Source: VXNE01 sp965208745
GTDB taxonomy: Bacteria; Pseudomonadota; Gammaproteobacteria; Pseudomonadales; Azotimanducaceae
Length of the DNA stretch: 64,000 bases
Assembly: GCA_965208745.1 (NCBI GenBank)
Contig: CBDBPN010000004.1
Coordinates: 3,410,001 to 3,474,000, forward strand
Direction of reading: 5' to 3'
The first letter of the stretch is position 1. Each line of letters opens with the position of its first letter. The notes beneath the pieces are model-generated. The model ran no database searches and was not told where the DNA came from. It saw only the letters and a program-made list of their open reading frames with translations. Below, one piece after another: positions 9,442-17,832 of this stretch. Made by a program: the position numbers and the translations under genes.

Positions 9442-9543
9442 GAGGCTCTCGCGGCAGCGGCCCCGGAACGCATCGCCGCAGGGGCTCCAGTGCCGCCGCC
9501 GCGGTCGCATGCTCGCCGCCGCCCGCGTAAAATCCCCGCCCCA

Positions 9544-9620
9544 CGGGGCGTAGCGCAGCCTGGTAGCGCACCACACTGGGGGTGTGGTGGTCGCCGGTTC
9601 AAATCCGGCCGCCCCGACCA
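9544..9620 (+). tRNA. tRNA-Pro (anticodon GGG)
   Basis: Full cloverleaf can be drawn: acceptor stem CGGGGCG paired with CGCCCCG (9610-9616), D arm with AGCCTGGTA loop, anticodon stem CCACA/TGTGG around the loop CTGGGGG (anticodon GGG, reading CCC and CCT), T arm CCGGTTCAAATCCGG, and an encoded ACCA end at 9617-9620. In related proteobacteria a tRNA-Pro lies just after the MerR gene, so the amidohydrolase-patatin-TRAP block may have been inserted between them. I searched the window by eye for a second copy of its 3' end (an attachment-site duplication) and saw none. Confidence 0.97.
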
Positions 9621-9660
9621 CCACCACCAACACGCATCCTGATCCTCTCGTGCGCTCTTG

Positions 9661-9714
9661 ATTGACCTGCGTGTAGCTACGCTAAAATGAGGTAGTAACA
9701 CCTCTATCTTAGGT
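9661..9714 (+). promoter_or_regulatory. Candidate promoter and operator of the wHTH-nucleotidyltransferase pair
   Basis: A possible -35 (ATTGAC 9661-9666, or TTGACC one base on) and -10 (TAAAAT 9683-9688) precede the ATG at 9721. Overlapping and just after the -10 is an inverted repeat GAGGT-N6-ACCTC (9689-9704), whose right arm again pairs with AGGT at 9711-9714; GTAGCTAC at 9673-9680 is a further palindrome in the spacer. The position suits autoregulation by the downstream winged-helix protein. Inference only. Confidence 0.45.
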
Positions 9715-9720
9715 GGTCAG

Positions 9721-10071
9721 ATGACCCGTATCGAGATATCGGAGGAACCGTTACGCCAGCTCTTCGGGAGCGTCACGGCCTACCACACGCTCATGTACCT
9801 GGCGGCGTGCGGGCGCGGGTACGCCGCCGAGATCGCGCGCGTCCACGAGCAGGCGCTGGCGCCGGTGCAGCGCCAGTTGCGCAAGTTCGAGGGCGTCGGC
9901 CTGATCGTCAGCCGAATGGAGGGCAACACGCGGTTCTACTACTGGGGCCGCGGACCCATCGCCTCGGCACTTGAGAAGTTCCTGCTCGAGATGGTCGACC
10001 TGCTGCCCGAGGCGACGTACGCGCGGCGATACGTGACACGGCGCCGGCCCCGGCGGCAGGGCAAGGCCTGA
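9721..10071 (+). CDS. Winged-helix transcriptional regulator paired with a nucleotidyltransferase-like gene
   Basis: A 116-residue protein with an ArsR/MarR-like winged-helix profile: helices around YHTLMYLAACGRGYAAEIARV (about residues 20-40), a recognition helix around LAPVQRQLRKFEGVGLIVSR (45-65) and a beta wing ending in TRFYYWGRGP. It is basic at the C-terminus. The next gene starts 3 bp after its stop and encodes a nucleotidyltransferase-fold protein, an arrangement seen in AbiE-like type IV toxin-antitoxin and related pairs, where the DNA-binding partner represses the operon. A direct family match to AbiEi is not evident, so 'regulator' is the safe call. Confidence 0.65.
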   Translation: MTRIEISEEPLRQLFGSVTAYHTLMYLAACGRGYAAEIARVHEQALAPVQRQLRKFEGVGLIVSRMEGNTRFYYWGRGPIASALEKFLLEMVDLLPEATYARRYVTRRRPRRQGKA

Positions 10072-10074
10072 GGC

Positions 10075-10683
10075 ATGCGCGGGGTGCGCAGCGGCATGCC
10101 GCTCATCGAGTTTGCGGCGCTTGTGCATGCGGAACTCGATGACGCCGGGGTCACGACCGTGCTCAGCGGCGGCGCAGCCGTCGACATCCACTCGGGCGGC
10201 GGGCAACCGTCGGACGATCTCGATTTCGTGACTGGACACCTACTTGCGGAGATCGAGCCGGTCCTTGCGCGGCTGGGGTTCGTTCGTGCGCGCGATCCTC
10301 GGCAGAGCGTGTTCACGCACCCGAGCGCGCAGTGGTACTTGGAGTTTCCCGCGGCCCCGCTCGCCTTTGGCAACCGGACGGTGCCAGTGTCGGAGTGTTG
10401 GGAGATCGGCACCAGCGAAGGCCCCCTCCGCATCATCACCCCGACGCACTGCCTGATGGACCGCCTGGCTGCCTGCGGCCACTGGGACGACACGGCGTCC
10501 CTGACGCAGGCGCTGAGCGTGGCCCGCGCGCGCGTGGACGAGATCGGCTGGGACGCCCTGCGTGCGTTCGTGGAGGAGGAAGGCATCGCCGGACACCGGT
10601 TGGTGTCCAAGTTCTGGAGGGACGCCCCGCGATTCCTGTCGTCGCGAAGCGGCTCCGCATCGCCTCGACCGTCGCCCGCCTGA
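10075..10683 (+). CDS. Nucleotidyltransferase-fold protein (AbiEii / DUF6036-like)
   Basis: The 202-residue product has the DNA polymerase-beta-like nucleotidyltransferase signature: LSGGAAVDIHSGG (about residues 27-39) followed by the metal-binding DDLDFV (about 44-49). Later parts (ITPTHCLMDRLAACGHW, about 122-138) match the helical segment conserved in AbiEii/DUF6036 proteins. Such proteins act either as toxins that modify tRNA or other targets or as house-keeping transferases; the coupling to a small winged-helix protein suggests a toxin-like role, which is inference. The start at 10075 is 3 bp after the upstream stop; an alternative ATG exists at 10096. Confidence 0.65.
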   Translation: MRGVRSGMPLIEFAALVHAELDDAGVTTVLSGGAAVDIHSGGGQPSDDLDFVTGHLLAEIEPVLARLGFVRARDPRQSVFTHPSAQWYLEFPAAPLAFGNRTVPVSECWEIGTSEGPLRIITPTHCLMDRLAACGHWDDTASLTQALSVARARVDEIGWDALRAFVEEEGIAGHRLVSKFWRDAPRFLSSRSGSASPRPSPA

Positions 10684-10778
10684 AGGGTTCGTTACCCGCC
10701 TCCACTATCGGCCCTCCCTCCCTTACGATAGTGGACTCCGTCTTGCTGCTGCACTCACGTTGAAAGGGGGCGACTTCC

Positions 10779-12059
10779 ATGACTCGAACACGTCTACAGA
10801 AACTCACGCGCCGCGACTTCGGCCGGCTGTCGATGGTGGCCCTCGGTGGCGCGCTTGCCGGCACATCGCGGGCCAACCCCGATGACGGGTCGCAGGTGGC
10901 GCAGATTCACGGGACGGTGGCGCCTGGCTTCGAGCGGGTGAGGGACGCCTTTGCCGCCAACTTCGAGCAGCATGGCGATGTCGGCGCGGCGTTCAGCCTG
11001 TACCACCGCGGTGTGAAGGTGGTCGACCTCTGGGGCGGCGTGGCCGACCAGGAGACCGGTCGGCCGTGGGCGGAGGACAGCATCGTCCTGGTGTTCTCGA
11101 GCACGAAGGGGGCGACCGCGGTCTGCGCGCACCTGCTTGCCCAGCGGGGCGAACTCGATCTCGACGCCCCGGTGGCCGAGTACTGGCCCGAGTTCGCCGC
11201 CGCCGGAAAGCAGGACATCCCGGTGCGCTGGCTGCTGTCCCACGAGGTCGGGCTTCCGGTCTTCGACAACCCCCTGACGGCGGACGAATGGCTGGCGTGG
11301 GACCCGCCCGTGAAGGCGCTCGCGGCGCAGAGCCCGGTCTGGGAGCCGGGGACCACGCACGGCTACCACGCCGGGACCTACGGCTGGCTGGTGGGCGAGG
11401 TGGTCCGGAGGATCAGTGGCAAGAGCGTGGGGACGTTCTTCGCCGACGAGGTCGCCGGCCCGCTCGGTCTCGACTTCTGGATCGGCCTTCCCGAAAGCGA
11501 GGAGAACCGGGTGGCCACGATGATCGGGATCGAGCTGCAGGACACCGCGATCGACGACCAGGCGCAGACGGAGGACAGGCGCGTGCTCCTCGAAACCGCC
11601 AGGGACCCGGATTCCTTTCTCAACCGGCCATCGACGACGGAACCGGTGGACATGAACACCCGGGCGTTCCGCGCCGCCGAGATCCCCGCGGGGAATGGCG
11701 TTACCGACGCGCGCTCGCTGGCGCGCATGTACGCGTCCCTCATCGGCGACGGCGTCGACGGCCTCCGCCTGCTCAACGACGAGACCGTGGCGCGGGCGTC
11801 CGCCGAAGCGACCGACGGCCGTGACGAGGTGATGCGCATCCGGACGCGCTTCGGGCTGGGCTTCTCGCTCAACCGGAACGGCAGTCTCGGCCAGGAAGGC
11901 GCGTTCGGGCACGGCGGCGCCGGCGGCTCGCTGGGTTTCGCGGACCCGAAGGCCGAGATCGCCTTCGGCTACGTGATGAACAAGATGCAGCTCGTGGCGA
12001 GCGACGACCCCCGTACGCTCGGCCTGATCGCGGCGGCGCACGAGTCGATCAAGGGCTGA
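10779..12059 (+). CDS. Serine hydrolase, class C beta-lactamase / EstB-like family, Tat-exported
   Basis: Penicillin-binding-fold hydrolase. The nucleophile motif SxxK is SSTK at residues 107-110, the second motif is the GYHAGTYGW stretch (195-203), and the third is HGGAGGS near the C-terminus (KTG/HxG equivalent). The N-terminus TRRDFGRLSM (10-19) followed by a hydrophobic run and cleavage-like region is a twin-arginine signal, so the enzyme folds before export. Length 426 fits the EstB/6-aminohexanoate-hydrolase-like branch, which are mostly esterases rather than true beta-lactamases. The ATG at 10779 is preceded by AAAGGGGG at proper distance. It is convergent with the glutamate dehydrogenase gene. 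Confidence 0.88.
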   Translation: MTRTRLQKLTRRDFGRLSMVALGGALAGTSRANPDDGSQVAQIHGTVAPGFERVRDAFAANFEQHGDVGAAFSLYHRGVKVVDLWGGVADQETGRPWAEDSIVLVFSSTKGATAVCAHLLAQRGELDLDAPVAEYWPEFAAAGKQDIPVRWLLSHEVGLPVFDNPLTADEWLAWDPPVKALAAQSPVWEPGTTHGYHAGTYGWLVGEVVRRISGKSVGTFFADEVAGPLGLDFWIGLPESEENRVATMIGIELQDTAIDDQAQTEDRRVLLETARDPDSFLNRPSTTEPVDMNTRAFRAAEIPAGNGVTDARSLARMYASLIGDGVDGLRLLNDETVARASAEATDGRDEVMRIRTRFGLGFSLNRNGSLGQEGAFGHGGAGGSLGFADPKAEIAFGYVMNKMQLVASDDPRTLGLIAAAHESIKG

Positions 12060-12080
12060 TAGCCAGGAAGGCGCTCGGCG

Positions 12081-13499
12081 TCAGGCGAGCCCCATTTCCC
12101 GGTAGGAGCGCACGACCTTCTCGAGCGCCGCCGCAAATGCCGCGGTGCGCAGGTCGTCGATGGCGGGAGACGCGAGCATGGTCTCGCGCGTGGCGCGATA
12201 CGCGTCGCGCATCGTGTCTTCGAGGCCGGCGCGGATGAGGTCGATTTCCTCGTTGCCGCGGAGCAGGGGCGCCTTCAGGGCGTTCGGCACGGGCTTGCCG
12301 GTGGCGGCCTCGATCATCTCGACGATGTGGCGGTTCCGTTGGACGTCGAGGCGGCGCGAGAGCCGCCCGAAGCGCATGTGCGAGACATTGGAGACCCACT
12401 CGAAGTAGCTGACGGTGACGCCGCCGGCGTTGACCAGCATGTCGGGAAGGATGACCTTGCCCCGCGCGAGGAGCGTCTGCTCCGCGGCGAAACTCACGGG
12501 CCCGTTTGCGGCTTCCACGATGAGCGGCGCGGAAATCCGTGCTGCGTTACCGGCCGTGACCTGGTTCTCCGCGGCCGCCGGCACGAGGATGTCGCAATCC
12601 GCCGTCAGCACGGAGGCGCCGTCGGCGACGAAACGGGCGCCGGCAAAGCCCTTCACGCCACGTATTTCCCGACGGTGCTCCGCGACGTCGTCAGGCGCGA
12701 GACCGGCGTCCGACGGGATCGCGCCATCGCGTTCGATGACGCCGACCAGGCGGACACCCTCTTGCTCGACAAGATAGCGGGCCGCGTGGAAGCCGACGTT
12801 CCCGAAGCCCTGGACGATGACGGCCTTGCCTTCGAGGCCACCGTCGAGGCCGGAGCGCGCGACGTCCCCGGGATGGGCGAAGAACTCGCGGACCACGCAG
12901 TGCACGCCGCGTCCCGTGGCCTCTCGGCGGTAGGGGATCCCGCCCTGGGTGACCGGCTTGCCGGTGACGCAGGCGAGGGCGTCGATGTCGGACGGGTACA
13001 GCGCGCGATACTCGTCCGCCATCCATGCCATCTCCCGTTCGCCGGTGCCCATGTCGGGCGCCGGCACGTCGCGGCTCGGGCCGATGTAGCCGTGGTCCGC
13101 GAGTTCCTGGGTGAAGCGGCGGGTGATGAGTTCCAGTTCGTCCTCGGTGTAGTCCCTGGGCCGGATGGCGAGCCCACCCTTGGCGCCGCCGAACGGCACG
13201 TCCACCAGCGCGCACTTGAACGTCATGAGCGACGCGAGCGCCTCGACTTCCTGCTGGTCGACGATGGGCGCGAAACGGATGCCGCCCTTGACGGGCAGGC
13301 GGTGCTCGCTGTGCACGGCGCGCCAGCCGCAGAACGTCCGGTAGCCGCCCCGCAGGCGCACCGGAAAGCGCAGCTGGATGACCGAGTTGCACTCGCGGAT
13401 CGCCTCCACGAGGTCCGGTGGCACGGCAAGGGCGCGGGCCGCGCGGTCGAACATGCCGCGCACGCTGCCGAGGAAGTTCGTTTCGGTCGAGGATGTCAC
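12081..13499 (-). CDS. Glu/Leu/Phe/Val dehydrogenase (glutamate dehydrogenase type)
   Basis: NAD(P)-dependent oxidative deamination of glutamate (or a branched-chain amino acid) to the 2-oxo acid. The catalytic domain shows VKGGIRFAP (about residues 75-83), the catalytic Lys region MTFKCALVDVPFGGAKGG (about 93-110), and the dinucleotide-binding GFGNVGFHAARYL (about 231-243). At 472 residues it is slightly longer than leucine dehydrogenases (about 365) and in the glutamate dehydrogenase range. The start is GTG at 13499, just upstream of a divergent stress-protein remnant. Cofactor preference cannot be fixed from what I can see. Confidence 0.9.
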   Translation of the reverse strand: MTSSTETNFLGSVRGMFDRAARALAVPPDLVEAIRECNSVIQLRFPVRLRGGYRTFCGWRAVHSEHRLPVKGGIRFAPIVDQQEVEALASLMTFKCALVDVPFGGAKGGLAIRPRDYTEDELELITRRFTQELADHGYIGPSRDVPAPDMGTGEREMAWMADEYRALYPSDIDALACVTGKPVTQGGIPYRREATGRGVHCVVREFFAHPGDVARSGLDGGLEGKAVIVQGFGNVGFHAARYLVEQEGVRLVGVIERDGAIPSDAGLAPDDVAEHRREIRGVKGFAGARFVADGASVLTADCDILVPAAAENQVTAGNAARISAPLIVEAANGPVSFAAEQTLLARGKVILPDMLVNAGGVTVSYFEWVSNVSHMRFGRLSRRLDVQRNRHIVEMIEAATGKPVPNALKAPLLRGNEEIDLIRAGLEDTMRDAYRATRETMLASPAIDDLRTAAFAAALEKVVRSYREMGLA

Positions 13500-13528
13500 G
13501 GCGACTCAAGCTGGGAGGGACCACCCGC

Positions 13529-13690
13529 GAGGGCCGGAAATCCCACGCCCTCACCGAGGAGTTGGGTGTGGATCTGGTTGTCGTCGGGACGCACGGGAGA
13601 CACGGACTCGGGGTCCTGCTCGGCTCCACTGCCAACGCCGTGCTGCACGGAGCGAAGTCCGACATCCTCGCGGTCCGGATGCCTGGCTGA
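13529..13690 (+). pseudogene. Universal stress protein (UspA family), C-terminal remnant
   Basis: Reading + strand gives ELGVDLVVVGTHGRHGLG followed by LLGSTANAVLHGAKSDILAVR, the unmistakable ATP-binding C-terminal third of UspA proteins (G-2x-G-9x-G-S/T). The N-terminal two thirds are missing: upstream the frame runs antisense into the start of the glutamate dehydrogenase gene and shows no Usp similarity. It is therefore a truncated, probably dead copy, and suggests a deletion or rearrangement at the gdh upstream boundary. Confidence 0.8.
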
Positions 13691-13734
13691 CCCGGATCGA
13701 CCGTTGCCGACCTTTGCGGATTGGCCGTAGCCGG

Positions 13735-14862
13735 CTACTGGCCGGGTACGGCCAGGTCGTCTCCGCCCGGATCAGACGGTCCTTCCAGAGCGTCCAGCGC
13801 CTTCGCGCGCTGCACCCGATGGCGCCGCGCCAACTCGCGCATGTCCGTCGTGGCGTCTGTCTCGTCGACGATTTCCAGGCCGAGCAGCGTCTCGATGACG
13901 TCCTCCATGGAGACGATGCCCGCCATGCCGCCGAACTCGTCCAGCACCACCGCCAGGTGCTCCTGGCGCGCGCGCAGGACATTGAACAGGTCGGTGATGG
14001 CGTGTGTCTCACCCACGGCCACGATGTCGCGGCGCAGTGACGCAATCCGCTGGTCGCCGCGGCCCTCTGCCAGCGCGATGAGCAGGTCCGCCCGCAATAC
14101 GTAGCCCGTGATGTGGTCCTTGGACTCGTCGTGCACGGGTATCCGGGAGAACGGCAGGCTTTTCACCACCTTGTAGTACTCGGCGATGCTCTCGTCTTGC
14201 GCTGCCACCGCGACGACCGTGCGGGGAGTCATCACGTCCCCCACCTGAATGCTCTGGAAGCGGATCAGGTGACCGATCATCTCGCTCTCCTCCGCCTCGA
14301 AGACGCCCTCCTGGGCGCCGAGCTCCGCCATCGCCAGGAAATCCGTGCGCGTCAGGATGGGCTGGGTCGCGCCGCGTTTCAGCCGGCGGGTGATGTACTG
14401 GCTCAACCAGACAAAGGGCGCCAGCGCGATGACCAGGAGCCGCAGCGAGTGCGCCGTAAACGTGACGAAGTACTGCCAGTACAACGCGCCGATGGTCTTT
14501 GGCACGATCTCCGAAAAGACCAGTATCGCGATCGTCATCGTGGCCGGAACGGCGACCCTGGTGATCCAGGGGTTCGCCTGTGCCCAGATCACCGCGGCCT
14601 GTTCCCCCACGCCGATCGCCCCGACGGTGTGCGCGATGGTGTTGAGCGTCAGGATCGCGGCCAGCGGACGGTCGATGTTGGCCTTGAAGTCCTCGAGATA
14701 GCGGCCGACGCGGGTGCCCTGCTGGAACTTAAGGCGCGCATGACTCGGCGTGATGCTGAGCAGCACGGCCTCCCACAACGAGCAGAAGAAAGAGAAGACC
14801 AGCGCGAGGAAAAAGAAGGAAAGGAGGAGGCTGTACATCAACGGAACGTGCAGCCGGGGCAC
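13735..14862 (-). CDS. CNNM/CorC-like membrane protein (DUF21 + CBS pair)
   Basis: Member of the hemolysin-C/CNNM family of divalent-cation exporters or regulators. The first about 150 residues form the DUF21 transmembrane domain (spans near 8-30, 60-80, 90-115 and 130-150) with the hallmark FSEIVPKTIGALYW. A short acidic linker (AQEGVFEAEESEMI) leads to two CBS repeats (about 200-320) with VMTPRTVVA, FSRIPVHD and VVLDEFGGMAGIVSMEDVIE. A CorC-HlyC C-terminal domain is missing, so it is at the short end of the family (375 residues). GTG at 14862 is used here; an ATG at 14838 is an alternative. It lies next to mgtE, hinting at a shared magnesium role. Confidence 0.87.
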   Translation of the reverse strand: MPRLHVPLMYSLLLSFFFLALVFSFFCSLWEAVLLSITPSHARLKFQQGTRVGRYLEDFKANIDRPLAAILTLNTIAHTVGAIGVGEQAAVIWAQANPWITRVAVPATMTIAILVFSEIVPKTIGALYWQYFVTFTAHSLRLLVIALAPFVWLSQYITRRLKRGATQPILTRTDFLAMAELGAQEGVFEAEESEMIGHLIRFQSIQVGDVMTPRTVVAVAAQDESIAEYYKVVKSLPFSRIPVHDESKDHITGYVLRADLLIALAEGRGDQRIASLRRDIVAVGETHAITDLFNVLRARQEHLAVVLDEFGGMAGIVSMEDVIETLLGLEIVDETDATTDMRELARRHRVQRAKALDALEGPSDPGGDDLAVPGQ

Positions 14863-14942
14863 CGACAGATCGAGTTTGCGCCCGTCTGGTCACTAGGGGC
14901 CATGCGAACGATTGTAGCAAGCTACGGGCTGCGCGCTCAGCG

Positions 14943-16253
14943 TCAGAGCATGAACGCCAGCGCCGTCGCGATGCCCAGGAACGAGAAGAACCCCACCACG
15001 TCGGTCACCGTGGTCAGGATGATGGACGAAGCCGTCGCCGGGTCCTGACCGAGCCGGGTGAGCACCATCGGCACGAGCGCCCCGGCGAGCCCTGCTGCGG
15101 GCATGGACAGCGCCATGGCGCAGGAGATCACGAGTGCGAGCCCCGGCGACCCGCTCCAGAGATAGACTCCGGCGCCGCAGACCACCGCGAGCGCCAAGCC
15201 GTTGGCGACTCCGGTGATCAGTTCCTTGGTCAAGAGCTTCGGCAGTTCGCGCGTGCCGACCTCGCGTAGCGCCAGCCCGCGGACAGTGACGGCGAGCGCT
15301 TGAGCGCCGGCGTTGCCTCCCTGGCCGGCCACGACGGGCAACAGGACCGCCAATGCGGTGAACTGTGCGATCAGCCCTTCGAAGAGGGCCACGACCGCCG
15401 AGGCCAGGAACGCGGTCAGCAGGTTGATCTGCAGCCAGGGAAGGCGCCGTCGTACGGCGAAGCCGGGTGTGGACAGGGCCTGCTCGTCGGCGCTCGCGCC
15501 CACCATCTTCTGCATGTCCGCGCTTGCGGCCTCGCCGACGGCCTCGAGGAGCTGCTCGTGGCGCACCACACCGAGCAGGCGTTGGCCACTGTCGACGACC
15601 GGCAGCGAGTCGACCCGGTGTTGGTCCAGGAGCCCCACCACCTCGTCTCTCGGGGCCACGATGTCGATCGACAGGGCCGGACGCGCGTGGGTGCCGACGG
15701 AGTCGCTGCCTTGCGCAAGCGCGAGTGCCTGAAGGCTTACGCAACCGTCGAGGCGTCGTTCGGAGTCGATCAGGTACAGGGTCCTGCCTGCTCGCATGGA
15801 GGAACCGCGAATGCGCTCGAGGGCATCCGCCGCGGTCTGCTCGCGCCGCAGCGTGACGACCGCCCGGTCCATCGAGCGGCCTGCCGCCCGCGCCGGCAGG
15901 GCGAGGAGGCGTTCCAGTTCCCTGCGCGCGTCCGCCGGCAAGGCTTCGAACAACGCTGTGCGCTGCGCTTCGGACAGGCCCGGCACCAGGGACAGTGAAA
16001 GGTGCGTCGGGGCAGCCTCGATCAGGGAGACCTGGTCCGTGACCGCCAGCCGCGTGAACAGGACATCCGCGCGCACGGGCGAGAGGCGGGCCAGCACCGC
16101 CAGCCGCGCGTCGAGGTCGAGACCGCCGAACTCGTCGACGAGCAGTTCGTCGTCCGCGTCCTCGAGCACACGGGCCGCATCGGCGGGGAAGCGCATGGCG
16201 AAGTCGTTCCGCACCAACCCGGTCAGGGCCGCTACGCCGGATGCGGCGCTCAT
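14943..16253 (-). CDS. mgtE: Magnesium transporter MgtE
   Basis: Mg2+-selective channel gated by its own cytosolic domains. The 436-residue product starts at ATG 16253 with an N-terminal superhelical MgtE_N domain (about 1-125), followed by CBS repeats (about 130-245, SLPVVDSGQRLLGVV) and a five-helix transmembrane domain with the pore signature LPVVAGQGGNAGAQALAVTVRGLALRE-like text (about 300-325). The frame is open upstream to 16847, but that extension is the shadow of the preceding gene and is rejected; the start overlaps the upstream stop as ATGA. Co-transcribed with a soluble MgtE-N paralogue and an MscS-like gene. Confidence 0.9.
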   Translation of the reverse strand: MSAASGVAALTGLVRNDFAMRFPADAARVLEDADDELLVDEFGGLDLDARLAVLARLSPVRADVLFTRLAVTDQVSLIEAAPTHLSLSLVPGLSEAQRTALFEALPADARRELERLLALPARAAGRSMDRAVVTLRREQTAADALERIRGSSMRAGRTLYLIDSERRLDGCVSLQALALAQGSDSVGTHARPALSIDIVAPRDEVVGLLDQHRVDSLPVVDSGQRLLGVVRHEQLLEAVGEAASADMQKMVGASADEQALSTPGFAVRRRLPWLQINLLTAFLASAVVALFEGLIAQFTALAVLLPVVAGQGGNAGAQALAVTVRGLALREVGTRELPKLLTKELITGVANGLALAVVCGAGVYLWSGSPGLALVISCAMALSMPAAGLAGALVPMVLTRLGQDPATASSIILTTVTDVVGFFSFLGIATALAFML

Positions 16254-17062
16254 CGGTCCCGCCGTCCCTCGAACAGCAACGCGGGCAAGTCGGCCAGCAG
16301 CTCGAACATCGCCACGGCGATCTCTGCGAGCGGTTCTCTGGCACTTGCGGACGGCTCGGCGCGGTCCCGTCTGAGTTGCGACGCCGAGAGCAGGCCGACA
16401 AGGCGGCGCGCGTCGTCGACCACCGGCAGCCACGCTTCGGGCTGGTTGGCGAAGGCGTCCACGGCCACGCGCACGCTGGCGGACGCGAGCAAGGGCCGTA
16501 CGGGCGAGAGACAGTCGCCCACGCTTGCCCGCGGTCCCTGCGTCAAGGCGAGCGCCAGGTCCAGTGTCCCGACGAGGCGCTCCTCGTCGTCGACCACGAG
16601 GACCGGTGCGGAGTGGCTCGCTCGGGCGCGCAATGCATCGACGGCCGCGGGCATGGCCGCATCGCGCGGCACGGATACGAAGTCGAGCGTCGCTACCGCC
16701 CCGACCGTACCCGGCCGGAAGAAGGCCGTTCTGTCGATTTCGTTCCTGCGGCGTCGCGGCAGCCGGGCGTGGAGCCGCGAGCGCCGTTCCTCCTCGACGC
16801 GCCGGAAGATCCGCACGGCGTCGTGCAACGGAACGTCCGACAGCCACCGGAGGATCGTGTCGTCCGCCGATCCCTCCAGCAGTGCCGCGGCCATCGACCG
16901 CGGCAGGAAGGCGACAACGCGGCGCAAGGACTGGTCGGGGAGACCGGAGAGCAGTTCTTGCGCGTCGGCCCCAGCCGACGCCAGGGCGTCCGCGAAACGT
17001 TGCGGATGCATAGCCGCGTAGGCATCCAGCAGGCCTCCCGGAGGAACGCGCGAACCGCTCAC
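16250..17062 (-). CDS. Soluble MgtE N-domain / CBS-pair protein
   Basis: A 270-residue protein with only the cytosolic half of an MgtE transporter. Residues about 25-125 (helical LLSGLPDQSLRRVVAFLPRS and LRWLSDVPLHDAVRIFRRV repeats) match the MgtE_N superhelix, and about 130-245 a CBS pair (APVLVVDDEERLVGTLDL, AWLPVVDDARRLVGLLSAS). There is no transmembrane domain. It starts with GTG at 17062 (GTGA overlap with the upstream MscS-like gene) and its stop overlaps the mgtE start (ATGA), so the three are translated as one unit. It may be a regulatory partner of MgtE or a product of gene splitting followed by duplication; both are inference. Confidence 0.75.
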   Translation of the reverse strand: MSGSRVPPGGLLDAYAAMHPQRFADALASAGADAQELLSGLPDQSLRRVVAFLPRSMAAALLEGSADDTILRWLSDVPLHDAVRIFRRVEEERRSRLHARLPRRRRNEIDRTAFFRPGTVGAVATLDFVSVPRDAAMPAAVDALRARASHSAPVLVVDDEERLVGTLDLALALTQGPRASVGDCLSPVRPLLASASVRVAVDAFANQPEAWLPVVDDARRLVGLLSASQLRRDRAEPSASAREPLAEIAVAMFELLADLPALLFEGRRDR

Positions 17063-17784
17063 CGCTGGGCGTCGGTGAGCCGTGTCACCAGGGCGTTGGT
17101 GAACCGGGCCGCGGGAATCGTGACAAGGCCCTCCGGCGTCGCCAGGACGAGCCCGGTGCGGCGTGCCTCGACCACCGTTCCCTCCGTCTCGTCGATGCGG
17201 AGCCGGTCGCCTTCGCGGTACTGCTCGAGGTCGCGCCGGGCGATCAGGTTGGCGACGTAGGCGCGCGCGCCCAGGGCGAACGCCAGCCCGAGTGCGCCGA
17301 GTCCGATGGTGAACGCGACGAGCGCCAGATTGGCGATGAACGAAACCTCTATGCCCAACTGTTGGGCCGCGGCGATCACGGCCGGGGCGGCCGCCAGCCA
17401 GTACGCCGCCCGCGGAGGGAAGGGGATGGAGCGCAGGCGCCTTCGGACGATCCCGCGCAAGGCGATGCCGACCAGGTGACCGCCGATGAGGATGAAGACC
17501 GCCGCGAAGAGTCGTGGCAGCAGGACCAGCGCGGCGTCCAGGAAACGTGTCGCCTGCCCGGTGCCGAGGACGGTGAGCGACAGCCCCACTGCGGCCACGA
17601 CCGTCGTCCAGAAGGCCAACGGCGCCAGCACGCGCGCCGCTTGGCTCCGGGATCCGGTGACGTCTCCATCGCCCCCGAGGAGCCGGAAGACGGCGAACCT
17701 GGCGCCGAAGGCGAGACCCACGCCCAGGATCAGGGTGCCCAGCCCGACCAGTTCGGTGTATTCGCCCGTTTCAGGCACGGGCAT
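17059..17784 (-). CDS. MscS-like mechanosensitive channel protein (small)
   Basis: Membrane protein of 241 residues with hydrophobic spans near 14-32, 50-70, 82-105 and 125-165, and then a short beta-rich tail (REGDRLRIDETEGTVVEARRTGLVLATPEGLVTIPAARF) that matches the Sm-like beta domain after the pore helix in MscS proteins. The glycine/alanine-rich helix GLGALGLAFALGARAYVANLIA (about 160-181) is the pore-lining TM3. The C-terminal alpha/beta domain is missing, as in the 'conserved TM helix' subgroup. It heads a minus-strand operon with the MgtE-related genes, suggesting coordinated ionic or osmotic response. Confidence 0.8.
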   Translation of the reverse strand: MPVPETGEYTELVGLGTLILGVGLAFGARFAVFRLLGGDGDVTGSRSQAARVLAPLAFWTTVVAAVGLSLTVLGTGQATRFLDAALVLLPRLFAAVFILIGGHLVGIALRGIVRRRLRSIPFPPRAAYWLAAAPAVIAAAQQLGIEVSFIANLALVAFTIGLGALGLAFALGARAYVANLIARRDLEQYREGDRLRIDETEGTVVEARRTGLVLATPEGLVTIPAARFTNALVTRLTDAQR

Positions 17785-17832
17785 GTTCCCCGCGCGGCGC
17801 GGCGGCGCACAATGGTGGTTCCGCGCGCAGTG

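Noticed and set aside
6828..9530. Open frame of 900 codons over the TRAP genes
   Set aside because: It is an Arg/Gly/Ala-rich shadow of dctP, dctQ and dctM in another frame; very GC-rich DNA gives long empty frames. The recognised families are in the other frames.
9544..9620. tRNA-Pro as attachment site of an island
   Set aside because: No second copy of its 3' end was found by eye downstream or upstream in this window, and no integrase gene lies next to it.
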